A stretch of DNA of 64,000 bases from Mesorhizobium sp. M1E.F.Ca.ET.045.02.1.1 (GTDB lineage Bacteria > Pseudomonadota > Alphaproteobacteria > Rhizobiales > Rhizobiaceae), in the NCBI RefSeq assembly GCF_003952485.1, contig NZ_CP034447.1:1302001-1366000 (forward strand). The letters run 5' to 3'. A model generated the notes under the pieces. It was not told the DNA's origin. It was given only the letters and a program-made list of their open reading frames with translations, and made no database searches. The position numbers were made by a program, and so were the translations under genes. Positions 16,985 to 26,584 of the stretch are shown piece by piece (the first letter of the stretch is position 1; each line of letters begins with the position of its first letter).

Positions 16985-18625
16985 ATGAAGCACTTTTTCA
17001 ACCGCAAGGACTCGATCGTCACCGAAGCGCTGGACGGGTTTCTCGCCACCGCCGGCTCCGGCACGCTGGCGCGCCTCGACGGCTACCCGGAGATCAAGGT
17101 CGTGCTGCGCGCCGACTGGGACAAGACGAAGGTCGCCGTCGTTTCCGGCGGCGGCGCAGGGCACGAGCCCTCGCATGCGGGCTTCGTCGGCGCCGGCATG
17201 CTGACGGCCGCCGTCTCGGGCGAGATCTTCGCTTCGCCCAGCGTCGAGGCCGTGCTGGCGGCGATCCGCGCCACGACCGGACCGGCCGGTTGCCTGCTGA
17301 TCGTCAAGAACTACACCGGCGACCGCCTCAATTTCGGCCTCGCCGCCGAGAAGGCGCGCGCCGAAGGTTTTGCGGTCGAGATGGTGATCGTCGCCGACGA
17401 CATCGCGCTGCCCGATATCGCGCAGCCGCGCGGCGTCGCCGGCACGCTGTTCGTGCATAAGATCGCCGGGCATCTCGCCGAAACCGGTCATGACCTGGCG
17501 TCGGTTGCTGCCGCGGCGCGCGCGGCGGCGAAAGACATTGTTTCGCTGGGCATCTCGCTCTCCTCCTGCTCGATCCCCGGACAGGCGCATGAAGACCGCT
17601 TCGGCGACGACGACGGCGAGCTCGGCCTCGGCATCCACGGCGAGCCTGGCGTCGAGCGCATCGCCCTGGAGGCTGCCAGCAAGCTGGTCGCCATCATGGC
17701 GGAACGCCTCGCGGCGCGGCTCGATCCGCACAGCCGTTACGCCCTGCTGATCAACAATCTCGGATCGGTGCCGCCGCTCGAAATGTCGCTGATCGCGAAT
17801 GCCGTGCTGTCTTCGTCGCTGGCAAAGGCGGTGGCGCTGACGATCGGGCCTGGGCACCTGATGACCGCGCTCAACATGAACGGCTTTTCGCTGTCACTGA
17901 TCAGGCTGGACGCGGACCGCGAGGCGGCGCTGCTGGCGCCCGTCGGCCCGCATGCCTGGTTGCCGGCAAAGCCGGTTCGCCAACCGGTCGTCTTGGCGGT
18001 CGCCAAGTCTGCCGGCCGCGATGCCGCCATGACGGCCAGCCGCGATCCCGGCGTCGAGCGGCTGATCACCGCGATCTGCGAGAAGCTGATCTCGCTCGAA
18101 GAACCCCTGAACAGCCTCGACGCCAAGGCGGGCGACGGCGACACAGGGTCGACGGTAGCAACCGGCGCGCGCAGCGTGCTCGACCGCGCCGACACGCTTC
18201 CGCTCGCCGACCGGGGCGCAACTCTCGCCACAATCGGCGATATATTGGGCACCTCGATGGGCGGTTCGAGCGGCGTGCTCTTGTCGATCTTCTTCACCGC
18301 GGCGGCGCAGTCGCTCAAGGGCGGAGCACCGCTCGGCAAGGCGTTGCTCGCAGGCCTCGACCGGATGACTTTCTACGGCGGCGCGAAGGTCGGCGACCGC
18401 ACCATGGTCGATGCGCTGGAGCCGGCGCTGAAAGCGCTCGACGCAAGCGGGTTGGAAGCGGCCGCGTCGGCCGCGCGGCACGGCGCGGAGGCGACCGCCG
18501 CGATGCGGAGGGCGAAGGCCGGCCGCTCCGCCTATATCGGCCGGCAGCTTGACATCGCGGACCCGGGCGCCTTTGCAGTCGCCGAAGTGTTCGCGGCCGT
18601 GGCGGCCATGTTCGCCCCGGCATGA
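16985..18625 (+). CDS. Dihydroxyacetone/ketose kinase, DhaK-DhaL fusion
   Basis: A 546-residue kinase. Residues 1-330 form the DhaK (DAK1) domain: GGGAGHEPSH with His60, the catalytic Asp region NYTGDRLNF (Asp113), and the substrate-binding histidine His218 in GLGIHGEPG, which forms a hemiaminal with the ketone. Residues about 355-546 form the DhaL (DAK2) nucleotide domain with KAGDGDTGSTVATGA and GTSMGGSSG. Such fusions normally use ATP directly. The adjacent DhaL, DhaM, HPr and enzyme I suggest a phosphoenolpyruvate-driven route also operates. Related kinases act on dihydroxyacetone, glyceraldehyde or tetruloses such as erythrulose; the substrate here is uncertain. Confidence 0.9.
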   Translation: MKHFFNRKDSIVTEALDGFLATAGSGTLARLDGYPEIKVVLRADWDKTKVAVVSGGGAGHEPSHAGFVGAGMLTAAVSGEIFASPSVEAVLAAIRATTGPAGCLLIVKNYTGDRLNFGLAAEKARAEGFAVEMVIVADDIALPDIAQPRGVAGTLFVHKIAGHLAETGHDLASVAAAARAAAKDIVSLGISLSSCSIPGQAHEDRFGDDDGELGLGIHGEPGVERIALEAASKLVAIMAERLAARLDPHSRYALLINNLGSVPPLEMSLIANAVLSSSLAKAVALTIGPGHLMTALNMNGFSLSLIRLDADREAALLAPVGPHAWLPAKPVRQPVVLAVAKSAGRDAAMTASRDPGVERLITAICEKLISLEEPLNSLDAKAGDGDTGSTVATGARSVLDRADTLPLADRGATLATIGDILGTSMGGSSGVLLSIFFTAAAQSLKGGAPLGKALLAGLDRMTFYGGAKVGDRTMVDALEPALKALDASGLEAAASAARHGAEATAAMRRAKAGRSAYIGRQLDIADPGAFAVAEVFAAVAAMFAPA

Positions 18626-18635
18626 AGGACAGAGA

Positions 18636-19238
18636 ATGGCCGCTTCCGATTTCTCCAGACTGATCGCGGCGGCGACGGATACGGTTGCGGCGCATGCCGA
18701 CGAGTTGACAGCGCTCGATCAGGCGATCGGCGACGGTGACCATGGGCTCAATATGAGGCGCGGCTTCGAGGCCGTGCGCGCCGAGGCGGAGGCAATCGCT
18801 GCGAAACCGCTGCCGGATGCGCTGAAGGCGGTCGGCACCAAGCTGGTGATGACCGTCGGCGGCGCCTCGGGCCCGCTGTTCGGCACGCTGTTCATGGCGC
18901 TCGGCAAGGAACTGCCCGCGGTACCCGACCGCGCCGCGCTGACGGCGGCATTCGGCAAGGCGGTCGAAGCGGTTGCCGCGCGCGGCAAATCGCAGCCCGG
19001 ACAAAAAACCATGCTCGACGTGCTGCAGCCGGTGTATGAGGCGCTGGCGCAAGGCAAAACTGCCACGGAAATCGCCGATACCGCCGATCGGGCGGCTGAC
19101 GCCACCGTGCCGATGAAGGCCCTGCGCGGACGCGCCTCCTTCCTGGGAGAGCGCTCGATAGGGCATATGGATGCCGGGGCGCGCTCGACCGCGCTTCTGG
19201 TGCGCGCAGTCGCTGAAACCGTCGAGGATCGCCGATGA
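18636..19238 (+). CDS. dhaL: Dihydroxyacetone kinase subunit DhaL
   Basis: A 200-residue nucleotide-binding DhaL subunit. The Mg-ADP loop is visible as LDQAIGDGDHGLNMRRGF, with the aspartates that hold two Mg ions, followed by GGASGPLFGTLFM and the DGARST-like segment GHMDAGARSTALL near the C-terminus. In PTS-dependent systems, ADP stays bound to DhaL as a coenzyme and is rephosphorylated by DhaM. ATG 18636 follows the fusion kinase by 10 nt. The stop overlaps the dhaM start by 4 nt. Confidence 0.93.
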   Translation: MAASDFSRLIAAATDTVAAHADELTALDQAIGDGDHGLNMRRGFEAVRAEAEAIAAKPLPDALKAVGTKLVMTVGGASGPLFGTLFMALGKELPAVPDRAALTAAFGKAVEAVAARGKSQPGQKTMLDVLQPVYEALAQGKTATEIADTADRAADATVPMKALRGRASFLGERSIGHMDAGARSTALLVRAVAETVEDRR

Positions 19239-19624
19239 GCAATGTCGGTATCGTCATCGTATCGCATTCGCCGCTGGTCGCCGAAGGCACGGCCGACATG
19301 GTGCGCCAGATGGTGGGCGACGAAGTGCCGCTTGCATGGTGCGGCGGAAACGGCCATGGCGGGCTCGGCACAAGCGTCGAGGCGATCATGGGCGCGATCG
19401 ACAAGGCCTGGTCGGAAGCGGGCGTCGCCATCCTGGTCGATCTCGGCGGCGCCGAGACCAACTCAGAGATGGCGGTCGAGATGATCGGCGAGCCGCGCTC
19501 CCACAAGATCGTCGTCTGCAACGCGCCGATCGTCGAGGGCGCCGTGATGGCCGCGACGGAAGCTTCCGGCGGCGCCTCGCTCAAGGAAGTGGTGGCGACG
19601 GCGCATGAATTGTCGCCGTCATGA
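19235..19624 (+). CDS. dhaM: PTS-dependent dihydroxyacetone kinase phosphotransferase subunit DhaM
   Basis: A 129-residue protein consisting only of the EIIA-mannose-like domain of DhaM. The phospho-accepting histidine is the one in IVIVSHSPLVAEG (His11). The segment GGNGHGGLGTSVEAI and the strand VAILVDLGGAETNSEMA are typical of DhaM. In E. coli DhaM also carries HPr and partial enzyme I domains; here those functions are separate genes immediately downstream. It should pass phosphate from HPr to DhaL-bound ADP. Translation is coupled to dhaL by an ATGA overlap. Confidence 0.92.
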   Translation: MSNVGIVIVSHSPLVAEGTADMVRQMVGDEVPLAWCGGNGHGGLGTSVEAIMGAIDKAWSEAGVAILVDLGGAETNSEMAVEMIGEPRSHKIVVCNAPIVEGAVMAATEASGGASLKEVVATAHELSPS

Positions 19625-19643
19625 AGGAACGGGAACCGACTGA

Positions 19644-19946
19644 ATGTCCGCATCCGCCGAAGCCACTGTCCTGATCACCCACGAGGTGGGCCTGCACGCG
19701 CGCCCTTCGGTGAAGTTCACCAAGCTCGCCAAGTCGTTCGCGGCCGAGGTGGAAGTGGCGGTGGCCGCCAACGGCCCCTGGTTCGACGCCAAGAGCATCG
19801 TCAAGGTAATGGCGGCCAAGGCGCCCAAGGGAACCCTGCTGCACATAAGGGCGCGAGGTGACGGCGCCGAGCAAGTGGTCGGCGCACTGGTCGACCTGGT
19901 GCAGCGCGACTTCGACGAGGACAGGGACCATGCCCGGTCCGCTTGA
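19644..19946 (+). CDS. HPr phosphocarrier protein dedicated to the Dha kinase
   Basis: A 100-residue HPr. The active-site motif EVGLHARPSVKF gives phospho-His18. The region around the regulatory serine of Gram-positive HPr is kept as AKSIVKVMAAKAPKG (Ser51). It lies 19 nt after dhaM and is followed by its own enzyme I, which separates it from any general nitrogen-PTS HPr. The simplest role is to carry phosphate from enzyme I to DhaM. Serine phosphorylation here is not implied by the sequence alone. Confidence 0.92.
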   Translation: MSASAEATVLITHEVGLHARPSVKFTKLAKSFAAEVEVAVAANGPWFDAKSIVKVMAAKAPKGTLLHIRARGDGAEQVVGALVDLVQRDFDEDRDHARSA

Positions 19947-19987
19947 GACGGGCAAAACGTGTCCGACATCCGCAAGGACTGCGGACC

Positions 19988-21562
<1,575 letters not shown>

Positions 21563-21569
21563 GCGCGGC

Positions 21570-22001
21570 ATGGCCAAGGCAGCCAAGATACAGGAAGCCG
21601 GCTCGGAAGACGCTATCCGCGCCTACAAGACGATCCTGTCGCAGGTTATCGACCAGCGGCCATCGGGCATGCGCCAGCGCCTTGCCGACGCGCTCGGCAA
21701 GCATCGCAGCTTCGTCACGCAGATCTCCAGTCCGGCCTATTCGATACCGATCCCGTCAAAGCATCTGCCTTCTATCTTTTCCGTCTGCCATTTCAGTCCG
21801 GCCGAGCGCGACCAGTTCTTGGCCGCCTATCACCAGGCGCATCCGGGCAAGATGTCGGCGACTTCGGGTCCGCGCAAGACGCGCCACGTCTCGCTGATCG
21901 TGCCGGATTTCGGCGACGACAGGCAGAACGCCGCGCTCGACCGGGCGATCAACGAATTCATCCAGAAGATCACCAGCATCGCCGGCAAGGGCAGCGGCTG
22001 A
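21570..22001 (+). CDS. Conserved-looking protein of unknown function, possible DNA-binding
   Basis: A 143-residue protein 7 nt after the enzyme I gene, so almost certainly in the same operon. It has no signal or membrane segment. Residues about 30-60 (RPSGMRQRLADALGKHRSFVTQISSP) resemble a lambda-repressor-like helix-turn-helix. The next part contains PIPSKHLPSIFSVCHFSPAERDQFLAAYHQAHPG, and the C-terminus is helical. I do not recognise the family with certainty. A regulator controlling the operon is one possibility, given the operator-like repeats at 10923, but this is inference. Confidence 0.7.
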   Translation: MAKAAKIQEAGSEDAIRAYKTILSQVIDQRPSGMRQRLADALGKHRSFVTQISSPAYSIPIPSKHLPSIFSVCHFSPAERDQFLAAYHQAHPGKMSATSGPRKTRHVSLIVPDFGDDRQNAALDRAINEFIQKITSIAGKGSG

Positions 22002-22005
22002 CGAA

Positions 22006-22049
22006 GCAATTCCGGGAAAAATATGCAGCGGTTTTCCGTTCGGAATTGC
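22006..22049. repeat. Short palindromic intergenic element (GCAATTCC...GGAATTGC)
   Basis: GCAATTCC at 22006-22013 and GGAATTGC at 22042-22049 are exact inverted repeats. They enclose an inner stretch with gaaaa and ttttcc complementarity, forming a nearly continuous hairpin. The same element, with a longer loop, is at 28494-28561. It lies just before the second dhaK. Confidence 0.7.
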
Positions 22050-22084
22050 ATATATCAAATCCAGGACTGTTCGGGAGGACGGCC

Positions 22085-23071
22085 ATGAAGAAGTTCATCA
22101 ACACGGTGGATACGATCCTCACCGAAAGCCTCGACGGTTTCGTCGCCGCCCATTCGGACATCCTCGCGCTCGGCGACGAACATAAATTCGTCCGCCGCAG
22201 AGAGCTCAAGCCGGGCAAGGTGGCGCTGATCTCGGGCGGCGGCTCCGGCCACGAGCCGCTGCATGGCGGGTTGGTCGGCCACGGCATGCTGGACGCCGCC
22301 TGCCCCGGCCAGGTGTTCACCTCGCCGACGCCGGACCAGATCCTGGCAGCGATGCAGGCGGTCGACACCGGCGCCGGCTGCCTGTTCATCGTCAAGAACT
22401 ACGAAGGCGACGTGATGAATTTCGACATGGCCGCCGAGATGTCGGACGGCGTGCTGCAGGTGGTGACCAATGACGACGTCGCGGTCGAGAACTCGTCCTA
22501 CACGACCGGCCGGCGCGGCGTTGCCGGCACGCTGGTGGTGGAGAAGATCGTCGGCGCCGCGGCCGAACAAGGCATGGCGCTGCCCGAGCTCAAGGCACTG
22601 GGCGACCGCGTCAACGGCGCGATACGCTCGATGGGCGTGGCGCTGACCAGTTGCACCGTGCCGGCGGCGGGCAAGCCGACATTAGAGATCGGCGACAGCG
22701 AGATGGAGTTCGGCGTCGGCATCCATGGCGAGCCCGGCCGGCGACGCGATGCGCTGAAGAGCGCCGACGCCATCGCCGAGGAGATCTGCACGGCAATCAC
22801 CGGCGACCTCGGCGAACGCGCCGGAGGGCCGGCGCTGCTTTTCATCAACGGTTTCGGCGCCACGCCGTCGATGGAGCTTTACCTGATGTACAACAGCGCC
22901 CGCAAAATCTTCGAGAAGAGCGGCGTGACGGTGGCCCGCTCGCTGGTCGGCTCCTATGTCACCTCGCTCGACATGGCCGGCTGCTCGATCACGCTGGCCA
23001 TGCTCGACGACGAGATGGCGGCGCTGTGGGACGCGCCGGTGCATACGGCCGCGCTGCGCTGGGGGATGTAG
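22085..23071 (+). CDS. dhaK: Dihydroxyacetone kinase subunit DhaK (stand-alone)
   Basis: A 328-residue substrate-binding subunit. All three E. coli DhaK active residues have counterparts: His56 in GGGSGHEP, Asp109 in NYEGDVMNF, and the covalent-binding His214 in GVGIHGEPG. Unlike the fusion kinase at 16985 it has no DhaL domain, so it must use the stand-alone DhaL. ATG 22085 follows a gggagg site. The coexistence of a fusion kinase and a separate DhaK suggests two ketose substrates sharing one relay, or an ATP-driven and a PEP-driven route. Confidence 0.92.
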   Translation: MKKFINTVDTILTESLDGFVAAHSDILALGDEHKFVRRRELKPGKVALISGGGSGHEPLHGGLVGHGMLDAACPGQVFTSPTPDQILAAMQAVDTGAGCLFIVKNYEGDVMNFDMAAEMSDGVLQVVTNDDVAVENSSYTTGRRGVAGTLVVEKIVGAAAEQGMALPELKALGDRVNGAIRSMGVALTSCTVPAAGKPTLEIGDSEMEFGVGIHGEPGRRRDALKSADAIAEEICTAITGDLGERAGGPALLFINGFGATPSMELYLMYNSARKIFEKSGVTVARSLVGSYVTSLDMAGCSITLAMLDDEMAALWDAPVHTAALRWGM

Positions 23072-23138
23072 CTTCGCGCGGGCTTTTCTGCGACCATACT
23101 GGCCGAATTTGCATGCCATTCGCGACGTTGCCCGGTTG

Positions 23139-24164
23139 ATGCTGCCTCCGCTCTCGCCTGCCGAAGAAAAACTGCTGCTCGAGTTCGCCGACCCCGAAGC
23201 GCCGGCTGACCGCGGACGCAATCTTGCGGCAAGCAGCTTGAAGGCGTTGCTTGCCAACGCGGAATTCCACGGCGTGCTGCCGATCATGCTGCGCAAGCTC
23301 AGGGAACGCGGCGACGCCGACCTGCCGGACGATGCCGCCTTGCAGCAGAAGCTCGCCGAGTTGCGCGACCAGGCGACGATCGCGACCGGACAGTCGATGC
23401 TGCTGCAATATCACGGCGATCGCATCATGAAGGCGCTGGCGGCGAAAGGCGTTGCGGCCCGCATCGTCAAGGGACCGGTCTTCGCGCGAAAACTCTACCG
23501 CCACGCCGCCGACCGGCCGTACACCGACATCGACATCCTGGTCGATCCCGCCGGTATCGACGCGGCCAACACGACGATCGCCGAATGCGGTTTCGAGCTT
23601 GCCAGCGGCGAGGCGCAATCGCATGAGCTGCAGGAGTTCAAATGGCTGGAGAAGGAAAACTCCAGTCTGCTGATCGAGCTGCACGGCAACCTGGTGCACG
23701 ACACCGGCATGCGCCGGCGGCTGTCGCTCGGCTTCCGCGAGTTGCAGGCGATCGATGGCGGCGAGGCCGACACGCCGGCGTCACTGCTCGCCATTGCCAT
23801 CGTTCACGCGGCCGGCGGCCACAAATTCCACCGGCTGCAGCTTTGCGTAGATGTGCTGCAGGGCGTGCGCGCGCTGCAGTCGCCGGAGGCGGAAGCGCGG
23901 CTGCTCGAGGCCGCGCGCATGACAGGCATCGAGCTCGAGCTGGCGACGGTGCTCAACGTGACCGGGCGCTTGTTCGACGAGCCACGCGCCATCGCGCTCG
24001 CCAATCGCATCAAGCCCGATCTTTCGATACGGCTCGCCAAATGGCTCATCACCGGAAACATGCTTCTTCGCGTGAATTCACGGGAAAAGATGCGCTCGCG
24101 CCTCAGCCGCGACGCCTTCCGCTGGATCCAAAGGTTGGCCCGGCCGAGGCCCTATCCGGCCTGA
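23139..24164 (+). CDS. Nucleotidyltransferase family protein (NTP_transf_5-like)
   Basis: A 341-residue cytosolic protein. The nucleotidyltransferase core is KGPVFARKLYRHAADRPYTDIDILVDPAGID, with the metal-binding DID pair, and a later EFKWLEKENSSLLIELHGNLVH segment supplying a further acidic residue. This arrangement matches a family often found beside lasso-peptide or exopolysaccharide genes. A paralogous gene with the same core lies next to the lasso cluster at 50575. It faces the HPr-kinase-like operon at 24466 tail to tail, with a palindromic element between. I chose ATG 23139 (MLPPLSPAEEKLL). Acceptor and nucleotide are unknown. Confidence 0.75.
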   Translation: MLPPLSPAEEKLLLEFADPEAPADRGRNLAASSLKALLANAEFHGVLPIMLRKLRERGDADLPDDAALQQKLAELRDQATIATGQSMLLQYHGDRIMKALAAKGVAARIVKGPVFARKLYRHAADRPYTDIDILVDPAGIDAANTTIAECGFELASGEAQSHELQEFKWLEKENSSLLIELHGNLVHDTGMRRRLSLGFRELQAIDGGEADTPASLLAIAIVHAAGGHKFHRLQLCVDVLQGVRALQSPEAEARLLEAARMTGIELELATVLNVTGRLFDEPRAIALANRIKPDLSIRLAKWLITGNMLLRVNSREKMRSRLSRDAFRWIQRLARPRPYPA

Positions 24165-24221
24165 GCGGCTGCTATGATTTTCGGTGATCAAGAAAGGTAC
24201 TGTCGCGCCGCGTTCCTTCAC

Positions 24222-24377
24222 ACCCCCCTCTGTCCTGCCGGACATCTCCCCCGCAAGGGGGGAGATTGGCAGCTTCGTCGGCGACGCTCTTCCTCCAACG
24301 TAGGAGATTGACGAAAGCGGCAGTGACGTCCGATCTCCCCCCTTGCGGGGGAGATGTCCGGTAGGACAGAGGGGGTA
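24222..24377. repeat. Large inverted repeat, two-unit palindromic element (copy D)
   Basis: The arm at 24222-24266 and the arm at 24333-24377 are reverse complements over 45 nt with a single mismatch. Each arm also contains its own hairpin around CTCCCCCGCAAGGGGGGAG. The spacer is 66 nt. Just outside, TACTGTCGCGCC (24199) and TACTGTCCCGCC (24376) form an imperfect direct repeat. It fills most of the 301-nt gap between two convergent genes and probably ends transcription from both sides. Confidence 0.85.
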
Positions 24378-24465
24378 CTGTCCCGCCAGCGTTTCGGATT
24401 TTCTGCACAGCGCTCTGAAGTCACCGCAATGACGGGCGTTTCCGCTAATCGCCAAGCATGCGGAA

Positions 24466-25446
24466 CTAAGCCCGGCCCAACGCGGCGCGGATCAGCGCCG
24501 CTGCATCCGCCGGGCTCGCGCCGACCTCCAAGGTAAAGGTCGGGACCGCCTTGACCAGCGCCGCGATCATCGCCATGCGCCGTTTCTGCATCGCCAACAG
24601 ACCGGTCATGCCGGTCCTGACATTGTCGGTGGCCAAAGCCACCATCGCATCGGTCCTGGCCATGGGCATGAGCCGGGTTTCGGCATTGGCCGAACGCGCA
24701 AGATGAAGGAGCGCCGAGACCGGTCTCGCGGTCGTGTCCTCGATGCGGATGATTTCGGCAAGACGCTCCAGCGGGACCGCCTGCTCGCCTTCGGCGTCCC
24801 ATCTGTCGCCTAGACAGGGAGCAACGAACGGCAGCATAGCCGCGGTGTTGCGATGGACCTTCACTTTGCGCGGCATGCCCCAGGCCGTGATGCCATCCGA
24901 TGCCGCCCGCAATATCATGACATCGTCCGAGCAAAGGCCGAAGCCTTGCGATGCCAGCGCCAGCGATGTCGTCGACTTGCCGGTGCCGCTCGGGGCATGG
25001 ATGAGAACCAGGCCGTCGCGGTCCGGCAGGGTGAGGCCGGCGGTGTGGAGCATGTGCTGTCCGCCCGCATCGAGCGCGGCATCCAGCACCATCATCAGCA
25101 ATGTCCATTTGACCTTGCTGTCGGGATGCACACGGATTTCAGCCCAGCCTTCGTCGGCATGGACCGAGGCCATCTGAAGAGCAGGGAAGATCAGGTGAAC
25201 GATGTCGCCACCGTCGATCAGCCGGCAATGGCCGTCCAGCGGCACCTCGCCTTCGAAAGCGAGCTTCCCTTGAGGGTTTTCCGGCAGTGCCGACGTTTCG
25301 ACGATATTGATGCGAAAGCCGGGTTCGACGGGGTCGCTGACGCGCAAGGTGCCGAGCATCAGGTCGAAGCTTGGCCAGAGCTCGGCGCGCGACGCGGATA
25401 TGCTGATGATCTGGCCGTTGAGGTCATAGCAGAAGGTGGTTGCCAT
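24466..25446 (-). CDS. HPr kinase-related protein (locus 1)
   Basis: A 326-residue protein with a C-terminal HPr-kinase-like ATPase core: His134 in HMLHTAGL, P-loop IHAPSGTGKSTTSLAL (about 149-164), and CSDDVMIL (Asp-Asp pair). The N-terminal 120 residues are unlike true HprK. The gene follows the B2-like gene by 5 nt (ATG 25446). Proteins of this type, together with a PqqD-like and a B2-like partner, form what is called the HPr-rel-A system, whose target is not known. In lasso clusters related kinases phosphorylate the peptide. No true HprK function should be assumed. Confidence 0.8.
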   Translation of the reverse strand: MATTFCYDLNGQIISISASRAELWPSFDLMLGTLRVSDPVEPGFRINIVETSALPENPQGKLAFEGEVPLDGHCRLIDGGDIVHLIFPALQMASVHADEGWAEIRVHPDSKVKWTLLMMVLDAALDAGGQHMLHTAGLTLPDRDGLVLIHAPSGTGKSTTSLALASQGFGLCSDDVMILRAASDGITAWGMPRKVKVHRNTAAMLPFVAPCLGDRWDAEGEQAVPLERLAEIIRIEDTTARPVSALLHLARSANAETRLMPMARTDAMVALATDNVRTGMTGLLAMQKRRMAMIAALVKAVPTFTLEVGASPADAAALIRAALGRA

Positions 25447-25451
25447 GCTAC

Positions 25452-25886
25452 TCAAGCAGCGCGCGCCCCGGCAGCGTCGGCATGGTGACGATAGATCTCA
25501 ACCATGCCGGGCAGGCTGTCGCTGACCACCGGCTTACCGTCGAGGCACACCCAGCAATGCGCCGACAGGCGCGGCGCATGCATCGATTTCGAATCGACGC
25601 CGAAGCGCAGCTCAGGATCGAAACCGGCCATGCGCAGGAAGCGGAAACCGAGCAACCCTTCCCGCAGGCACCTGCGGTCGCGCATCAGCCAGGGGTGCCT
25701 GACCGTGCGATTGACGCGGGTGACGATGTAGGCCGAAGGCAAGCCCCGGTAGGGCGCGGGCGCGTCGAGCGGCGCCCATTTCAGCACGCTCTCGAAGTCG
25801 CGCTGGCCAATCAGCACCGGCATCAGCCGGGCGCTGAGCCACAAATGGGTGCGGAACAGCGCGCGCAGGAACGGTCCGTCGGCCAT
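25452..25886 (-). CDS. Lasso-peptide B2-like transglutaminase-fold cysteine protease (locus 1)
   Basis: A 144-residue protein of the B2 family. The catalytic triad pattern is readable: Cys in RRCLREGLLGFRFLRMAG, His in LSAHCWVCLDG, and an Asp in the same segment or in VVSDSLPG. The strand ELRFGVD before the His is typical. In lasso systems B2 removes the leader peptide. Here the gene sits between a PqqD-like gene (overlap at the start codon) and an HPr-kinase-like gene, with no cyclase or obvious precursor nearby. Its target is therefore unknown. Confidence 0.78.
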   Translation of the reverse strand: MADGPFLRALFRTHLWLSARLMPVLIGQRDFESVLKWAPLDAPAPYRGLPSAYIVTRVNRTVRHPWLMRDRRCLREGLLGFRFLRMAGFDPELRFGVDSKSMHAPRLSAHCWVCLDGKPVVSDSLPGMVEIYRHHADAAGARAA

Positions 25887-26173
25887 CACGCGCCCGGGTC
25901 GGCGAGGATGCCTTCCGCCACCAGTTCGGCGGCGAGCGCCGCCATGTCCTCGTCGAGCGTCGCCTTGTCGATCTCGAATTCGTCCGACAAGAGGTCGACG
26001 ATCTGATCGAGGTTGCGGGCGCCGTCGACCTTGTCGAGGAAGGCCTCGGTCGTGCCGTTGCAGGTGTAGAGCTGGCCGCTGCGCGCCAGAAGCACGACGG
26101 CGCCGTCGCCGACATGCTGCACGGAGGCGTCCTCCGCCATCCGCAGAACTGTTTCAGAGGCGATTTCAATCAT
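25886..26173 (-). CDS. PqqD-like peptide-binding protein (locus 1)
   Basis: A 95-residue PqqD/RRE-fold protein. The family pattern shows as VLLARSGQLYTCNGTTEAFLDKVDGARNLDQIVDLLSDEF, with two central strands followed by helices and an acidic C-terminal helix (DEDMAALAAELVAEGIL). Such domains bind leader peptides and present them to processing enzymes. It is the first gene of a three-gene operon with overlapping or near-contiguous reading frames. A gggag ribosome-binding site precedes the ATG. No leader-type peptide was found in the 400 nt upstream on this strand. Confidence 0.78.
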   Translation of the reverse strand: MIEIASETVLRMAEDASVQHVGDGAVVLLARSGQLYTCNGTTEAFLDKVDGARNLDQIVDLLSDEFEIDKATLDEDMAALAAELVAEGILADPGA

Positions 26174-26309
26174 GCGCCCGCTCCCTTTTGCCCCGAGAGC
26201 AATTAGCGCGGCACCGTGGCGCTGTCCATTGCCTGATGTCAGGCCCGGTGTTGCCTTCTTGCCCCAAGGTAAGCTAGAAACCGCCCGGGGTTTTCGGGGA
26301 GTGAACAGT

Positions 26310-26426
26310 ATGCGTTACAATTGGGATCGGGCTCCGACGGCTTTCGAGCGCCATCGGAAAGCGTTGGCGGCCGCTATTTTGATCGCCGGCGGCGTGGGGC
26401 TGATGCTCGCGACACTGCCGCTGTAA
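26310..26426 (+). CDS. Possible 38-residue single-pass membrane peptide
   Basis: A short frame encoding a basic N-terminus (RYNWDRAPTAFERHRK) and one hydrophobic helix (ALAAAILIAGGVGLMLATLPL). A ggggag site lies about 9 nt before ATG 26310. It occupies part of the 411-nt gap between the PqqD-like gene and prpE. No homologue is recognised; it is reported because start signals and topology look real. It has no lasso-core features. Confidence 0.4.
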   Translation: MRYNWDRAPTAFERHRKALAAAILIAGGVGLMLATLPL

Positions 26427-26584
26427 GCCGACTTCAAGTCGGGACGCCGGAACGGCGCTCAACCGGAAGCGCCGTCCGCAGAAATTTGCCGGCGACAATC
26501 GACGAAAATGCAAGAAGACATGGCCGGCAAAAGCCGATTAGGCTATTGCCAGACGACGCAATGTTTCCTGGGGAGGAAAAGTCG

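Noticed and set aside
24466..26173. A second full lasso peptide cluster
   Set aside because: No asparagine-synthetase-like cyclase, exporter or precursor was found within several kilobases on either strand.
26310..26426. The 38-residue peptide as a lasso precursor for locus 1
   Set aside because: It is on the opposite strand, is a hydrophobic membrane helix, and lacks the YxxPxL leader motif and a Gly plus Asp/Glu at 7-9 core.
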